In this document: in pieces, positions 27,366-37,026 of the stretch
Layout: every line of letters starts with the position of its first letter
How positions within the stretch are numbered: the first letter of the stretch is position 1
Assembly: GCF_034092375.1 (NCBI RefSeq)
Contig: NZ_CP139302.1
Coordinates: forward strand, 186,001 to 250,000
DNA from: Prochlorococcus sp. MIT 1300
GTDB lineage: Bacteria; Cyanobacteriota; Cyanobacteriia; PCC-6307; Cyanobiaceae
Reading direction: 5' to 3'
Length of the DNA stretch: 64,000 bases
Notes under the pieces: model-generated
Database searches by the model: none
Told to the model about the DNA's origin: nothing
Seen by the model: the letters and a program-made list of their open reading frames with translations, nothing else
Program-made: the position numbers and the translations under genes

Positions 27366-28226
27366 TTGTTGGCAATCCTCCGCCTTGCTATTGCAGGAGA
27401 CTTGCATGGCGCATGGGGGTTAGAGGATAAGTCATTGCTTTTAAAGCTCCAACCTGATGGAGTGTTGTTTGTCGGTGATCTTAGTGATGGAGACCTCAAG
27501 CTGACAAAGTCAATTAAGGCTTTGCCCATTCCAACTGCAGTAATTCTTGGTAATCACGATACAGGGCGTGATCATTCTGGCCGTTTGCTTCAAGCTCAAC
27601 TGAACCTTTTGGGGGACCTGCATTGTGGATGGAGCTTACGAAGTTGGGATAAGCCAGACATTTCTGTTGTTGGTGCTCGACCTTGTAGTCCAGGTGGTGG
27701 CTTTTATCTTTCCGATGCTGTGAGGGCTGTTTTTGGGTCAATTTCCTTGGTGGAATCTGCTTCTCGAATCTCTTCAGCAGCATTAAATGCTCCGAAAGAT
27801 AAACCCTTAGTTGTTTTGGCTCATGCTGGACCTACTGGTTTAGGTTCAGAGGCCAATAGTCCTTGTGGTCGTGATTGGAAAAAACCTGCTATCGATTGGG
27901 GAGATAAAGATCTTGAGCTAGCAGTCAATCAAATACGAAGAAAACGAATTCCTGATCTAGTGGTTTTTGGTCATATGCATCATTCACTTAAACGATCTTC
28001 AACTTTGAGAAAAACTATCTATCAGGATTGCTGGGGAACTGTTTACCTGAATAGTGCATGTGTGCCCAGAAATGGACTTGATGTATTTGGTAGAAATATA
28101 TCCCATTTTTCATGGGTAGAATTTACAAGTGGGAAGCTTACATTTGTTAGTCATCGTTGGTTCAGTCAAGATGGTGAAATGATCTATGAAGATGTTCTTC
28201 TAGATCGCACCAGGACTAATTCTTAG
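27366..28226 (+). CDS. Metallophosphoesterase
   Basis: A 286-residue calcineurin-type phosphoesterase. The metal-binding motifs appear in order: AGDLHGAWG, VGDLSDGD, LGNHDTG, AHAGPTG and FGHMHHS, giving the full dinuclear-metal set. The start is TTG at 27366 (or the next codon, also TTG); no ATG is available before the first motif. The substrate is unknown; the length resembles a cyanobacterial/plant subfamily. The next gene begins two bases after its stop, so the pair is an operon. Confidence 0.85.
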   Translation: MLAILRLAIAGDLHGAWGLEDKSLLLKLQPDGVLFVGDLSDGDLKLTKSIKALPIPTAVILGNHDTGRDHSGRLLQAQLNLLGDLHCGWSLRSWDKPDISVVGARPCSPGGGFYLSDAVRAVFGSISLVESASRISSAALNAPKDKPLVVLAHAGPTGLGSEANSPCGRDWKKPAIDWGDKDLELAVNQIRRKRIPDLVVFGHMHHSLKRSSTLRKTIYQDCWGTVYLNSACVPRNGLDVFGRNISHFSWVEFTSGKLTFVSHRWFSQDGEMIYEDVLLDRTRTNS

Positions 28227-28228
28227 TA

Positions 28229-29314
28229 ATGCTTATCTACGTTTGCTTAAGTAGTCACGGATATGGTCATGCGGCTAGACAGGCAGCAGTTCTGTCAGAG
28301 CTTGCTCATCAGGAACCAACATGGAAATTTGTTGTAAGTAGTGTTGTCGATTTTCGTTTTCTAAAGGTAGCATTTAGTCAGATCGATGTAGTCTATCGAC
28401 ACTTTTGCTGGGATATTGGAATAATTCAAAAAGATGCATTGGAACTAGACCTTGAAAGTACACTAATTACTCTTAATGATTTAGAAACTAATTTACCTCA
28501 AAAAATTATTAAGGAGCTCGAGTGGGTAAGATCATATAACTCTCCTGTAGTTGTGGTTTCTGATATACCCGCTTCAGCAATTTACTTGGCTGAGCCTCTG
28601 AATGCACCCTTATTATTATTAGGCAACTTTGGATGGGATGACATTTATGAACCTCTAGGAGGAGAGTTTGTTAAGCATGCGGATCTAGCAAGAAGTAAAT
28701 ATCGGAAGGCAAATTTTGTGTTTAGATGTCCATTCAGCCTAGATATGGATTGGGGTCTAGATGAACTAGAAATTGGACTTACATCACAACTCCCTAGACC
28801 TTTGCCTAAGAGCTTTGAGACTACTCTAGTCAATTCTCGGTCTCCTAAAGTTTTAGTCGGATTTGGAGGATTGGGTATTAATATTGACCCTAAACTTTTT
28901 CAAAGGTGGCCAGACCATCTATTTATTTTAGCAAAACCCAAATGTCTCGAATTGACTAGGCCAACATATGTACCGAACAATGTTGTTCATTTGCCTCCAG
29001 ATTCCTCAGTAGTAGACGCGTTACCATTTTGCTCAAGATTATTAGGTAAACCTGGCTATAGTAGTTTTTGTGAAGCATTAAGTCAAAATGTTGGTTTGCA
29101 TGTGGTTTCTAGAGAAGGTTTCTCTGAAGCAAAAGTTCTTATAGATCAATTGAAGCTATATGGGAAATTTAGATTACTTGATCAGAAATCATTTCAAACT
29201 GGTGAGTGGGAATTAGACATGCCCTTGTGTTCCCCAAGTTATGGATCACTTTTGAATAATGGTGCATTATCAGCCGCTACTATGATTAGGACTATTGCTC
29301 ATTCTATAGCTTAG
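28229..29314 (+). CDS. GT-B-like glycosyltransferase-fold protein
   Basis: A 361-residue protein whose start (LIYVCLSSHGYGHAARQ) matches the glycine-rich opening loop of GT-B glycosyltransferases and of the N-terminal domain of plant L-arabinokinases. The C-terminal half has KVLVGFGGLG and LLGKPGYSSFCEAL, the usual nucleotide-sugar side. The donor and acceptor are unknown. It starts two bases after the metallophosphoesterase stop and is probably translated from the same message. Confidence 0.7.
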   Translation: MLIYVCLSSHGYGHAARQAAVLSELAHQEPTWKFVVSSVVDFRFLKVAFSQIDVVYRHFCWDIGIIQKDALELDLESTLITLNDLETNLPQKIIKELEWVRSYNSPVVVVSDIPASAIYLAEPLNAPLLLLGNFGWDDIYEPLGGEFVKHADLARSKYRKANFVFRCPFSLDMDWGLDELEIGLTSQLPRPLPKSFETTLVNSRSPKVLVGFGGLGINIDPKLFQRWPDHLFILAKPKCLELTRPTYVPNNVVHLPPDSSVVDALPFCSRLLGKPGYSSFCEALSQNVGLHVVSREGFSEAKVLIDQLKLYGKFRLLDQKSFQTGEWELDMPLCSPSYGSLLNNGALSAATMIRTIAHSIA

Positions 29315-29333
29315 TCAATTTCTATCTTAGGAA

Positions 29334-30146
29334 TTAGTTTGAATTTTGGTTCTCTTCTCCCAGGTCTCCAAATGTTGCTTGAGCAAGTAGATATGCAATC
29401 AAGGCCGAACTTAAGAAACTTATTCCATTACGCAAAAGTGGTAAATATTCGCTTGTTCTCGTTATTATTGGCGCAATCCCAAAGACTCCAAATAACATTA
29501 CCCATAAAGGAGAAAATAATAATAGCCAACCCCAAGCGACTCCTTGTTCTTTTTTTCTAGGATATGCGGAGACGCCAGCTATTAAGCCTCCCAATATCGA
29601 TGTAGAAAGAGTCCAAAGCCACTGCTCTTTTGGTAGGCCTGGTACTACCTGACATCCCCCCTTATTTAGGCAAATCTCTACTGACCCTATTGCATCTAGA
29701 ATTGCCCCATCTTCACCATGATCTTTTACATAATATTGATTCCCAAAACGTGTTTGCAGTTCTACCCAGAAAATACGAGGCATTAGAGCAAAATATGCAT
29801 CACCAACATTGAAATTCAGAAGGTTTCCTCCACGAGGATCTGCAACTATCAATAAGCTCCGTTCGTCAAGATCCCAGAAATCTCTAACTGCTAGGCCTGG
29901 AGTTCGTTCATATTGAGTGAGTACTCTCAATTTCCATCCAGTTGTGGACTCGTAATTATCAATTGATTTCTCCAGCTCTTCCCGTTGGTTGTCTGTCAAT
30001 ATCCTTGCCAGGTCTATGACCGGGGTGTAATGGTCTGGAAGGAGATCAGGATTGTCAGCTGCAAGAACCGGGCTGCAGAGACACATGCTAAGGATGACAG
30101 CAAGAATGCTTGCTAATAGCTGCGTTTGTTTGCTTTTTGGACCCAT
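29334..30146 (-). CDS. TPM-domain (TLP18.3/Psb32-like) membrane protein
   Basis: From the ATG at 30146 the product is 270 residues. A signal peptide (SILAVILSMCLCSPVLA) precedes a TPM domain (YTPVIDLARILTDNQREELEKSI ... LLIVADPRGGN), and two or three membrane helices follow in the C-terminal third. TPM proteins of plastids and cyanobacteria, such as TLP18.3 and Psb32, assist photosystem II repair in the lumen; a role here is inferred. In-frame codons extend to 30236, into the divergent methyltransferase gene, but no signal peptide would be exposed from there. Confidence 0.82.
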   Translation of the reverse strand: MGPKSKQTQLLASILAVILSMCLCSPVLAADNPDLLPDHYTPVIDLARILTDNQREELEKSIDNYESTTGWKLRVLTQYERTPGLAVRDFWDLDERSLLIVADPRGGNLLNFNVGDAYFALMPRIFWVELQTRFGNQYYVKDHGEDGAILDAIGSVEICLNKGGCQVVPGLPKEQWLWTLSTSILGGLIAGVSAYPRKKEQGVAWGWLLLFSPLWVMLFGVFGIAPIITRTSEYLPLLRNGISFLSSALIAYLLAQATFGDLGEENQNSN

Positions 30147-30177
30147 GGGCTTTTTGGATTGATGAGTATTCTCTCTA

Positions 30178-31395
30178 ATGGAACACCTTTCTGCTATTTG
30201 TCCTCCGTGGTTAGCTTCAAGGATTGAGCACTCCAAAGGAGTAGTCAGTTTCTATTCCTTCATGGATTGGGTCTTAAATGACCCTATTCATGGGGCATAT
30301 GCCACAGGTCGACTTCGTATTGGGAAGGAAGGGGATTTTGTGACCTCTCCTTCGCTAGGTCCAGATTTTTCAGAATTGTTGGCTATCCAAATATCTGATT
30401 GGCTTCTACAACTAAAATCTGCTGTTGGATCAGATGAAAGATTGACTTTGGTCGAAGTTGGTCCAGGTGAAGGACATTTGGTTGTTGATCTTGTTGCTGC
30501 CCTTAAGAGAATGTGTCCTTCTTTAGTGGGAGAACTAGATGTAATTCTAGTCGAGAAAAATGAAGCAATGGCTCAACGTCAACGAGAGAAATTATCTGAA
30601 TCTGCTGGTATTTCTGTCAAATGGAGCACCTTTGAAGAACTTGCTTTAAAACCTGTTACTGGGGTTTTCATTATGAACGAAGTCCTAGATGCTTTGCCTG
30701 TAGATAGATTGACATGGCATGACAATTCACTTTTTAGACAAGGAATATGTTTGAAGGACTTTGAGAGTCAAAAATATCTGGCCTACACTTGCATGCCAAT
30801 TACAGAGGAGCTTGATATATCTCTGCAACAACTAGGCCGCAAGTATGGTTTTAGTATTCCACCCTATGACGCCCCCAATGATTGGACTACTGAATGGCAT
30901 ACTGAAGTTTGTCCATTTTTGGAAAAGGCATCAAATTGTATAAAACAAGGTCCTCTATTAGTAATTGATTATTGTCTTGAATCTAGGAGGTATTATTCGT
31001 CTGATAGGCCATCTGGAACTCTTATTTCGTACCAAAAACAACAATGCTCTGGTGAATTGCTTTCGAATCCTGGTTTTTGTGATCTAACATCGCATCTTTG
31101 CTTGGAAACCCTCTTTGAATTTGCTAAAGAATCAGGATGGAGACTTATCGGTCATACACGACAAGGTCAAGCATTGTTAGCTTTAGGTTTAGCAGAAAGG
31201 CTGCACTCTCTACAAAATATACCTTCTTCTAGAATAAACTTGGCGTTTGAGAGAAGAGAGTCTTTGCTTCGACTTGTTGATCCTTCAGGTCTTGGTGAAT
31301 TTAGGTGGATAGCCTTCCAGAAGGAAGATAGGCTTAATGATTATGATCAAATTAGTCTTATGAAGACCACATTTTTGGAGGAACCTATCCTTTGA
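30178..31395 (+). CDS. MidA/NDUFAF7-like SAM-dependent methyltransferase
   Basis: A 405-residue protein of the DUF185 group. Motif I reads EVGPGEGHL near residue 97, and the [12 protein letters not shown] block after it is diagnostic. The opening [19 protein letters not shown] is a further family mark. Mitochondrial NDUFAF7 methylates an arginine of complex I; the cyanobacterial target is unknown but a role around NDH-1 is plausible. Its start lies 31 bases from the divergent TPM-domain gene, and its end overlaps the 3' end of aroB by 11 bases. Confidence 0.85.
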   Translation: MEHLSAICPPWLASRIEHSKGVVSFYSFMDWVLNDPIHGAYATGRLRIGKEGDFVTSPSLGPDFSELLAIQISDWLLQLKSAVGSDERLTLVEVGPGEGHLVVDLVAALKRMCPSLVGELDVILVEKNEAMAQRQREKLSESAGISVKWSTFEELALKPVTGVFIMNEVLDALPVDRLTWHDNSLFRQGICLKDFESQKYLAYTCMPITEELDISLQQLGRKYGFSIPPYDAPNDWTTEWHTEVCPFLEKASNCIKQGPLLVIDYCLESRRYYSSDRPSGTLISYQKQQCSGELLSNPGFCDLTSHLCLETLFEFAKESGWRLIGHTRQGQALLALGLAERLHSLQNIPSSRINLAFERRESLLRLVDPSGLGEFRWIAFQKEDRLNDYDQISLMKTTFLEEPIL

Positions 31396-32494
31396 TGCTG
31401 TCTAAACACTTTAATAGTTGTTCGTAATTGATCTCCTCAACTATTTCAACTTCTCCAATTTTTTTTGGCATGATTAATCGGATCTTACCATTTTGTACTT
31501 TCTTATCAGTTCTAAGAGTTTCGATAACTTCTTGAGGATTCAAGTTAGGCCAATTAAAAGGTAAGCCTACTTTCTTAATTAATTTTGCCTGACGATCAGC
31601 TTCTGACCTGCTCCAACTATTGACCTGTACAGCCAACTCTCCTACAGCAATCATGCCTATTGCGACGGCTTCGCCATGAATCCAAGTGCCATATCCACAC
31701 AAGGTTTCAACTACATGACCGAATGTATGACCATAATTAAGGATAGCTCTGTTTCCTTTTTCTGTTTCGTCAGAGGCTACAACCTTTGCTTTAGTTGCTG
31801 CAGACCTTTCAATAATTTCTTCTAATTCTTGTACCTCTAGTTCATCTAATTTTGTGAAATTAGATAGTAATTCTAGTCGTTCAAATAGTTGAGGATCGCC
31901 TATGACTCCGTATTTTATAACTTCGGCTATGCCAGCTCTAAATTCTCTCTCAGGGAGTGTATTTAGGGTATATGGATCTATTAGTACCAGCTTGGGTTGA
32001 TGAAAAGCTCCTATAAGATTCTTGCCACAAGGATGGTTTACTCCTGTCTTGCCCCCAATTGCAGCATCAACCATTGCAAGCAAAGTAGTGGGTATTTGAA
32101 CAACAGCAATTCCTCTCAACCATGTCGCAGCGGCAAAACCAGTCATATCGCCTACTACTCCTCCTCCAAGTGCAATCATTAGGGAGCCTCGTTCAAGTTT
32201 GTTTTCAAATGCAGCATCATGAATCTTTTGAATTGACTGAGGGGTCTTGTACTTCTCACCTGCTTTGATTTCTAGAAGCTTGGCTGCAAATCCGTGCTTC
32301 TCAAGACTTTGCATGCATATTTTTCCGTACGCTTCAGCGACCTCAGGATTTGATACCACCAATACCTTTTGCCCAGAAGTGAAACCCGCCTTAGTCAGCT
32401 CTTCGCCTATCCCTTTTAAGGATCCATTACCAATGATGATTTCGTATGGGTTCTTCTCTAAGGGGACTGAGATACGACGTGCTTCTTTGTTCAT
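31385..32494 (-). CDS. aroB: 3-dehydroquinate synthase
   Basis: A 369-residue NAD-dependent, metal-binding enzyme that makes 3-dehydroquinate in the shikimate pathway. The family blocks are [38 protein letters not shown] and HTFGHVVE, which hold the metal and NAD sites. The frame is open to 32647, but the ATG at 32494 ([12 protein letters not shown]) gives the normal family length. It converges with the MidA-like gene and is divergent from purK with a 194-base gap. Confidence 0.95.
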   Translation of the reverse strand: MNKEARRISVPLEKNPYEIIIGNGSLKGIGEELTKAGFTSGQKVLVVSNPEVAEAYGKICMQSLEKHGFAAKLLEIKAGEKYKTPQSIQKIHDAAFENKLERGSLMIALGGGVVGDMTGFAAATWLRGIAVVQIPTTLLAMVDAAIGGKTGVNHPCGKNLIGAFHQPKLVLIDPYTLNTLPEREFRAGIAEVIKYGVIGDPQLFERLELLSNFTKLDELEVQELEEIIERSAATKAKVVASDETEKGNRAILNYGHTFGHVVETLCGYGTWIHGEAVAIGMIAVGELAVQVNSWSRSEADRQAKLIKKVGLPFNWPNLNPQEVIETLRTDKKVQNGKIRLIMPKKIGEVEIVEEINYEQLLKCLDSIKG

Positions 32495-32688
32495 GCAACT
32501 GTTTTGAGTGGGGCTTCGATTAAAATTGTTTAGACAGAGCACTATGTACTCTATTTTGAGGGTTGTCGTAATGGAAGTTTGTACTCTTTCCAAATTACTT
32601 AGACGTTCTGAGGATATAACCTTTACCCTTAAATTGCTTCTTCCCACTAATACCTCTTCAACACTTATGAGTTGTTGGTTACCAAAGC

Positions 32689-33903
32689 ATGAGTATTGTT
32701 TCTAGTGATGACCGCCAGACCGCTTCTCCACAAATAGGTGTGGTTGGTGGTGGTCAACTTGCACAAATGTTGGCTCTTGCTGCAAAGCAGAGAAATGTTG
32801 ACATTATGGTGCAATCAGCTTCTCCTCATGATCCTGCAGCTACTCAAGCTACTAGTCATGTTTTATCAGAGCCTATAGAACCTGCAGGGACAAGAGAACT
32901 ATCCAGGGGCTGTATTGGAATTACTTTTGAAAATGAGTGGATTGATATAGACGGTTTACGCCCTTTAGAGGCTGAAGGAGTGAAGTTTCTTCCTCCTTTA
33001 TCAGCAATCTCACCCTTGGTGGATAAGATCTCTCAACGTCAACTAATAAATGAGCTGGGTTTCCCAGGTCCAAAATGGATACCACTTAACTCTATTACTA
33101 AGGTTAAAAACAAATTAAAACTTCCTCAAGGATGGTCATTCCCCCTTATGGCGAAAGCACGTCGGGGGGGGTATGACGGGAAGGGAACTAAAGTAATAAA
33201 GGATTTACGTTGCCTTGAAGAACTTATAATTACGGTTGATTCTTCTCAGTGGTTGTTAGAATCTTGGGTTTCTTACGAGCGGGAGCTTGCCCTTGTAGTT
33301 AGCAGAGATAAAGATGGTCAAATTCGTTCTCTTCCCTTAGCTGAGACACATCAATCGTCACAAGTTTGTAATTGGGTAATTGCACCTGCAGAAGTAAATC
33401 ACACTGTAGAAATAACTGCTTATAACATAGCAGCATCTTTACTAACAAAAATTCAATATCAGGGTGTAATTGCTATTGAATTTTTTCTCGGACCTGAAGG
33501 CCTTCAGGTTAACGAAATCGCACCAAGGACCCACAATTCAGCACATTTTTCTATTGAAGCCTGCACTAGTAGTCAGTTTGACCAACAACTATGTATAGCG
33601 GCAGGTTTACCGGTTCCTTCCCCAATACTGATAGCCCCAGGAGCATTGATGGTGAATCTATTAGGACTTACATCAAAACAGTCTAGAGTTTTTTCTTTAG
33701 AGTCTCGATTAGATGCCTTAAATAAATCCTCAGACCTTAATCTCCATTGGTATGGAAAGGACAAGGAGATTCCTGGGAGAAAGCTAGGGCATATAACTGT
33801 TCTACTTAAAGAATCAAGTTTCTCTGAGCGTCGCAAGGAAGCAATGGCAGTTTTAAAGAGAATTCGCGATATTTGGCCCCTTTCGGGGGTCAAAATACAC
33901 TAA
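32689..33903 (+). CDS. purK: N5-carboxyaminoimidazole ribonucleotide synthase
   Basis: A 404-residue ATP-grasp enzyme of purine synthesis. The N-terminal [13 protein letters not shown] loop, the ATP-grasp lysine region in [15 protein letters not shown], and [12 protein letters not shown] near residue 280 are all typical of PurK. It converts AIR, bicarbonate and ATP to N5-CAIR. A 6S RNA gene follows directly, an order known from other cyanobacteria, so purK transcripts may run through into it. Confidence 0.95.
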   Translation: MSIVSSDDRQTASPQIGVVGGGQLAQMLALAAKQRNVDIMVQSASPHDPAATQATSHVLSEPIEPAGTRELSRGCIGITFENEWIDIDGLRPLEAEGVKFLPPLSAISPLVDKISQRQLINELGFPGPKWIPLNSITKVKNKLKLPQGWSFPLMAKARRGGYDGKGTKVIKDLRCLEELIITVDSSQWLLESWVSYERELALVVSRDKDGQIRSLPLAETHQSSQVCNWVIAPAEVNHTVEITAYNIAASLLTKIQYQGVIAIEFFLGPEGLQVNEIAPRTHNSAHFSIEACTSSQFDQQLCIAAGLPVPSPILIAPGALMVNLLGLTSKQSRVFSLESRLDALNKSSDLNLHWYGKDKEIPGRKLGHITVLLKESSFSERRKEAMAVLKRIRDIWPLSGVKIH

Positions 33904-33918
33904 AATTTATCCAAACTA

Positions 33919-34085
33919 CTTTGTTGGTGAGAGCCTTTCCTAGTGCTCTGATCTGACTCTCTTTCGATAAGGGGAGACTGTCGTGAAGGTAACGTAAACC
34001 GGCTTGATCGGAAACGAAGCCCCACTTTGTCACCCCATCTGGTTCTTCCAGGTCGAAGCTACTGGGCTCAACGGCAAAGCGGTTT
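33919..34085 (+). ncRNA. 6S RNA (ssaA/Yfr7 type)
   Basis: The 180 bases behind purK are GC-richer than the flanks and can fold into a long rod. Near the ends, TTTG, GTT and GAGCC (33920-33935) pair with GGCTC, AAC and CAAA (34064-34079), which would close the molecule. The purK-6S order is established in Synechococcus, and Yfr7 of Prochlorococcus is its 6S RNA. 6S RNA binds RNA polymerase holoenzyme. The call rests on position and folding; the exact ends are approximate. Confidence 0.65.
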
Positions 34086-34086
34086 G

Positions 34087-34136
34087 CTCGACTTAACCAC
34101 GGATGGCTAAGCTCTCCGTGGTTAAGTCGAGTTTTT
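34087..34136 (+). terminator. Strong intrinsic terminator behind 6S RNA
   Basis: A perfect 17-bp stem (34087-34103 with 34115-34131; arms begin CTCGACTTAACC) encloses an 11-base loop and is followed by TTTTT. This is the strongest intrinsic terminator in the window and should end both the 6S RNA and any purK read-through. Confidence 0.9.
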
Positions 34137-34140
34137 ATTT

Positions 34141-34617
34141 GGAATTATTATATTTCAGTAAAGTAAATTCGTATTTTCTTCTAATAAATGCATAAGCGTT
34201 TAAATATTCAATGAAATAGTCTTAATACTCAAAAAATAATAGTTTTTGTTTCATAGTGAGTGGCCACTAATATATGTGTGAAAGCTAGGATTTAACCAAT
34301 AGAAAGATACAAATAACATTAACGAGAGATTTAGCCCAAAAACAGATGCAGACATTAGTATGAACTGAGAATCTGCTGACTTTTTTTGTTTGGACTTTTG
34401 AAATTGCACGAGTAAACTCTTGTTAGGAGGATTAAAGTGAAGAAATTTTTTTAATGACTTTATTATAATATTTCAGAGAAGAATAATATTCAGAACAGTT
34501 AGACTTAGAGATCTTTTATACTTATAAATTCTTTATAACTTATAAGTATAATTTGAATAAGCAAATAATTCCTATTCGCAGTAGTTTAGCGACTAAAAAT
34601 TGTTTGTTAAACACTAA
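34141..34617. other. AT-rich intergenic stretch before the hli cluster
   Basis: About 480 bases between the 6S terminator and the 3' end of the hli genes. Apart from a possible 34-aa membrane peptide on the minus strand (34251-34355) I see no gene. Confidence 0.35.
34251..34355 (-). CDS. Possible 34-aa membrane peptide
   Basis: An ATG-to-TGA frame encodes one hydrophobic stretch (VFGLNLSLMLFVSFYWLNPSF) that could span a membrane. There is no clear ribosome-binding site and no family match that I recognise. Its position downstream of three hli genes on the same strand is the only context. It is listed because the composition is membrane-like; it may be chance. Confidence 0.3.
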   Translation of the reverse strand: MSASVFGLNLSLMLFVSFYWLNPSFHTYISGHSL

Positions 34618-34761
34618 CTAGATGGGCAATGTAGTGAGAGTCTCTACTGTTAAGTAAACACCAAAGGTAAACACAAAGCCCAACATGGCAGCTCTGCCAA
34701 GCAGAATATCTATAGGTGGGTGCGTAGAACCTAAGGCAGAATTGGATGAAGTGGTTTTCAT
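34618..34761 (-). CDS. hli: High-light-inducible protein, short divergent form (47 aa)
   Basis: A 47-residue Hli with one helix (IDILLGRAAMLGFVFTFGVYLTV). Hli helices normally carry E-x-x-N-G-R-x-A-M as the chlorophyll-binding and dimer motif; here it reads D-I-L-L-G-R-A-A-M, so Glu is Asp and the Asn is Leu. The ATG overlaps the TAA of the preceding hli gene (TAATG), so it is translated from the same message by coupling. Hli proteins bind chlorophyll and carotenoid and protect photosystem assembly under stress. Confidence 0.8.
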   Translation of the reverse strand: MKTTSSNSALGSTHPPIDILLGRAAMLGFVFTFGVYLTVETLTTLPI

Positions 34762-34961
34762 TAGTAAATACCTGGAATTAGTTGACCTGTGGTGACATAA
34801 GCACCTATGGCTGCTAAAAAGCCAATAATGGCTAAGCGACCATTTGCTTTTTCAGCCTCATTTGTGAGGTTGGTGTATTCACCAACAATTTGAGGTTGAG
34901 CCTCGTTCGCTGAAGTGTTATGGCCAGCGCCCTCGGCAGTCCTCTTAGAAGGAGATGGCAT
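34761..34961 (-). CDS. hli: High-light-inducible protein (66 aa)
   Basis: A 66-residue Hli with a polar N-terminal extension of about 30 residues and a canonical helix, EKANGRLAIIGFLAAIGAYVTTGQLIPG, in which E-x-x-N-G-R supplies the chlorophyll ligands. It sits between two other hli genes, separated by 6 bases upstream and overlapping the next by one base. It probably acts as a homo- or heterodimer in the thylakoid membrane. Confidence 0.92.
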   Translation of the reverse strand: MPSPSKRTAEGAGHNTSANEAQPQIVGEYTNLTNEAEKANGRLAIIGFLAAIGAYVTTGQLIPGIY

Positions 34962-34967
34962 AACTTT

Positions 34968-35114
34968 TTAAATTACCCCTGGGATGATTTGACCAGTTGT
35001 CAAGTAGGCACCAATTGCCGCAAAGAAGCCCAGCATGGCTGCCCATCCATTTATTCTTTCGGCAAGAACTTTTTGAGGTTCAATTGTGAGGTCAGTTTTG
35101 GAAGCTTTGTTCAT
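34968..35114 (-). CDS. hli: High-light-inducible protein (48 aa)
   Basis: A 48-residue Hli with a short N-terminus and a nearly canonical helix, ERINGWAAMLGFFAAIGAYLTTGQIIPG. The E-x-x-N-G core is kept, but the usual Arg after Gly is Trp. The tail is almost identical to that of the next hli, which suggests a local duplication. It is first in a three-gene minus-strand hli operon; its promoter should lie in the 35115-35250 stretch. Confidence 0.92.
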   Translation of the reverse strand: MNKASKTDLTIEPQKVLAERINGWAAMLGFFAAIGAYLTTGQIIPGVI

Positions 35115-35841
35115 TTATATAATGAAGGTGGTGGACAGCTGAACAAGAAGCCTGTTCTGGCTTGTGAAGAACTGTAACGCATAATATTTCGAAGTGTGAC
35201 TTTATACCGGTTCTTCTGCCGAATCCTTTATTAAAAAGCTCCAAAAAGGTTTTATTTATTGGCTCTTTACCAATTTTTTGATATTGCCAAGTTTAATAGA
35301 AAATTCTCCTTAGATTCATCAAAGTCCAACATGAACGCTTTTATTTGTGCACAGACTTATCAAATAAATAGATTTAGTACCAGTAATCCTTTGTTTACTG
35401 TTTTACAATATTAAAAGTCTTAGTCTTTATGGACCTTATGATCTAAACGATGAAATTGGTTTTAAACCCTAAAACTCTCAAGCATTATGTTTGGCTTTTA
35501 ATACAATTCCTAAGTATAATTAACTTTACCAGGTTAGATTACTTTTCGGTTAGTAACTATTATTATAAAGTTCTTATTTAACTTTAACGGGAATATTAGA
35601 GGATGAATTGCTAAATATAATTGCTTGTTCAATGATGGATCAAATTATTGACATGCTTAAGCCCTCCTATGTACTTTATGCGACAAGGGCATGAACCAAA
35701 GCCACAATCGAGCAAATCTGAACCAAGGCAATTGAGATTCCGCTAATGCACTAGAAGTGCTTTTGCTTGGCTTGTAAATGTTGATTTATTGGACGACATT
35801 AGGGGGAGTAGTATGTGTAGTAGAATTCATTTAACCATTTA
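35115..35841. other. AT-rich intergenic stretch between hli cluster and lipoprotein gene
   Basis: About 730 bases with no convincing gene; only frames of about 20-27 codons occur. It should contain the divergent promoters. A small hairpin (GCACT-AGA-AGTGC followed by TTTT) is near 35747-35763. Confidence 0.4.
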
Positions 35842-36504
35842 ATGCAGTCAAGCCAGACTAATAAGTCCTTAATTAGGCAAGGAACAGCAGTTCTTTTAGC
35901 AACTTTGCCCTTATGCTCCTGTTCTCAGATCTCAGGACTGTTATCACATTCACCTAATGATCCAAGTGATCCCTCAAGGGATACTTCTGTCCCGGAGCCT
36001 TCTAGTAGTAGGAAGGCTCAGATGTTAGAAAAGGAACAGGAGAAAAAAGTAGCGGAGGTTGGAATAGAAACTGCTGATTCAGAAACATTAGACAATCTAA
36101 ACTTACAAAGAACCGTCTATGTGGGGCAGTGTCCTGGGGTCAGAAATCACAAGACCGACGGGTATTTTGTCGATTACAGTATTTCTACACAACCTGGTTA
36201 TAAGGTCAAACTGGTAAATTATGCTCGTGGATTATCACCACAAAAACCCCCATTTACGGATCGAAGCTATGACAGGGGTAGAGCTTCAGACCAAATTTCG
36301 TTCAAACTTGCCAATAAGCATAAGAAGAGTTATTTAGCAGTTAGAGAAGGTCTTAATCCAATCAAATATCAAATAGTAGATAGTGATAATGTCGTTCAGA
36401 GTTCCGGCACATTTATGTTGACTACAAAGGTTATTGTAACTCAACAAAGGAGAGATAAAGAATATAATTCATATAGTAGGGAGTACTATTGCCCTTGGTT
36501 CTAA
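35842..36504 (+). CDS. Unknown exported lipoprotein-like protein, 220 aa
   Basis: The N-terminus is a signal sequence (TAVLLATLPLCSCS) with a lipobox-like LCSC near residues 25-28, followed by a proline/serine-rich linker and a roughly 130-residue beta-rich domain that contains two cysteines. No family is recognised. It should be anchored at the outer face of a membrane. It is a lone plus-strand gene at the left end of the accessory stretch. Confidence 0.7.
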   Translation: MQSSQTNKSLIRQGTAVLLATLPLCSCSQISGLLSHSPNDPSDPSRDTSVPEPSSSRKAQMLEKEQEKKVAEVGIETADSETLDNLNLQRTVYVGQCPGVRNHKTDGYFVDYSISTQPGYKVKLVNYARGLSPQKPPFTDRSYDRGRASDQISFKLANKHKKSYLAVREGLNPIKYQIVDSDNVVQSSGTFMLTTKVIVTQQRRDKEYNSYSREYYCPWF

Positions 36505-36546
36505 GTACCATGGTTTGTTTTTAGTATATCGCTTTTGATTATTACG

Positions 36547-37026
36547 TTACCAATCAGAATCCAGAATTTTATCAAACCTTAGAAGTTCCTTTTGCTTCTG
36601 ACTTAGAGCTGGTTGTCGTTTATTATCGCTGTTATGGTCTCCGACTACTCTGCATTTGTTTATGCTAAACGAAAGATTCCTATAATTTTTTGTGATTCTT
36701 AGTGGGCCCTTAACTGAAACTTGGCCTCCAATTCTAAGATCGACCACGTTAGCATGATCACGGGGGCTATAATAGCAATTTAAGTAGCCTTTCCCAGACC
36801 TGACAATTACTAGTCTGTCTCTTGACTTAATGCTATATACATTACCATTTATCTGGTAATAATTACCATTAAATCTATCCATTGCAGCGACTTCATTCCT
36901 TTGGAATAAACTGAGTATTGGAGTTAATGAATGTAGAACATCATAAGCAGCGACAGTGGTTGCATTAAATAGCGACAGGGTGGTAGAACAGACCACGAGA
37001 TTCAAGATCTTTAGGCGATTAGACAT
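36547..37026 (-). CDS. Unknown exported protein, 159 aa
   Basis: From the ATG at 37026 (MSNRLKILNL) the protein has a signal peptide ending in VAA near residue 27 and a beta-rich domain (YYQINGNVYSIKSRDRLVIV, LRIGGQVSVKG) with two cysteines. The frame is open eight codons further upstream. No family is recognised. Together with the next gene it forms a pair of small exported unknowns on the minus strand. Confidence 0.65.
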   Translation of the reverse strand: MSNRLKILNLVVCSTTLSLFNATTVAAYDVLHSLTPILSLFQRNEVAAMDRFNGNYYQINGNVYSIKSRDRLVIVRSGKGYLNCYYSPRDHANVVDLRIGGQVSVKGPLRITKNYRNLSFSINKCRVVGDHNSDNKRQPALSQKQKELLRFDKILDSDW

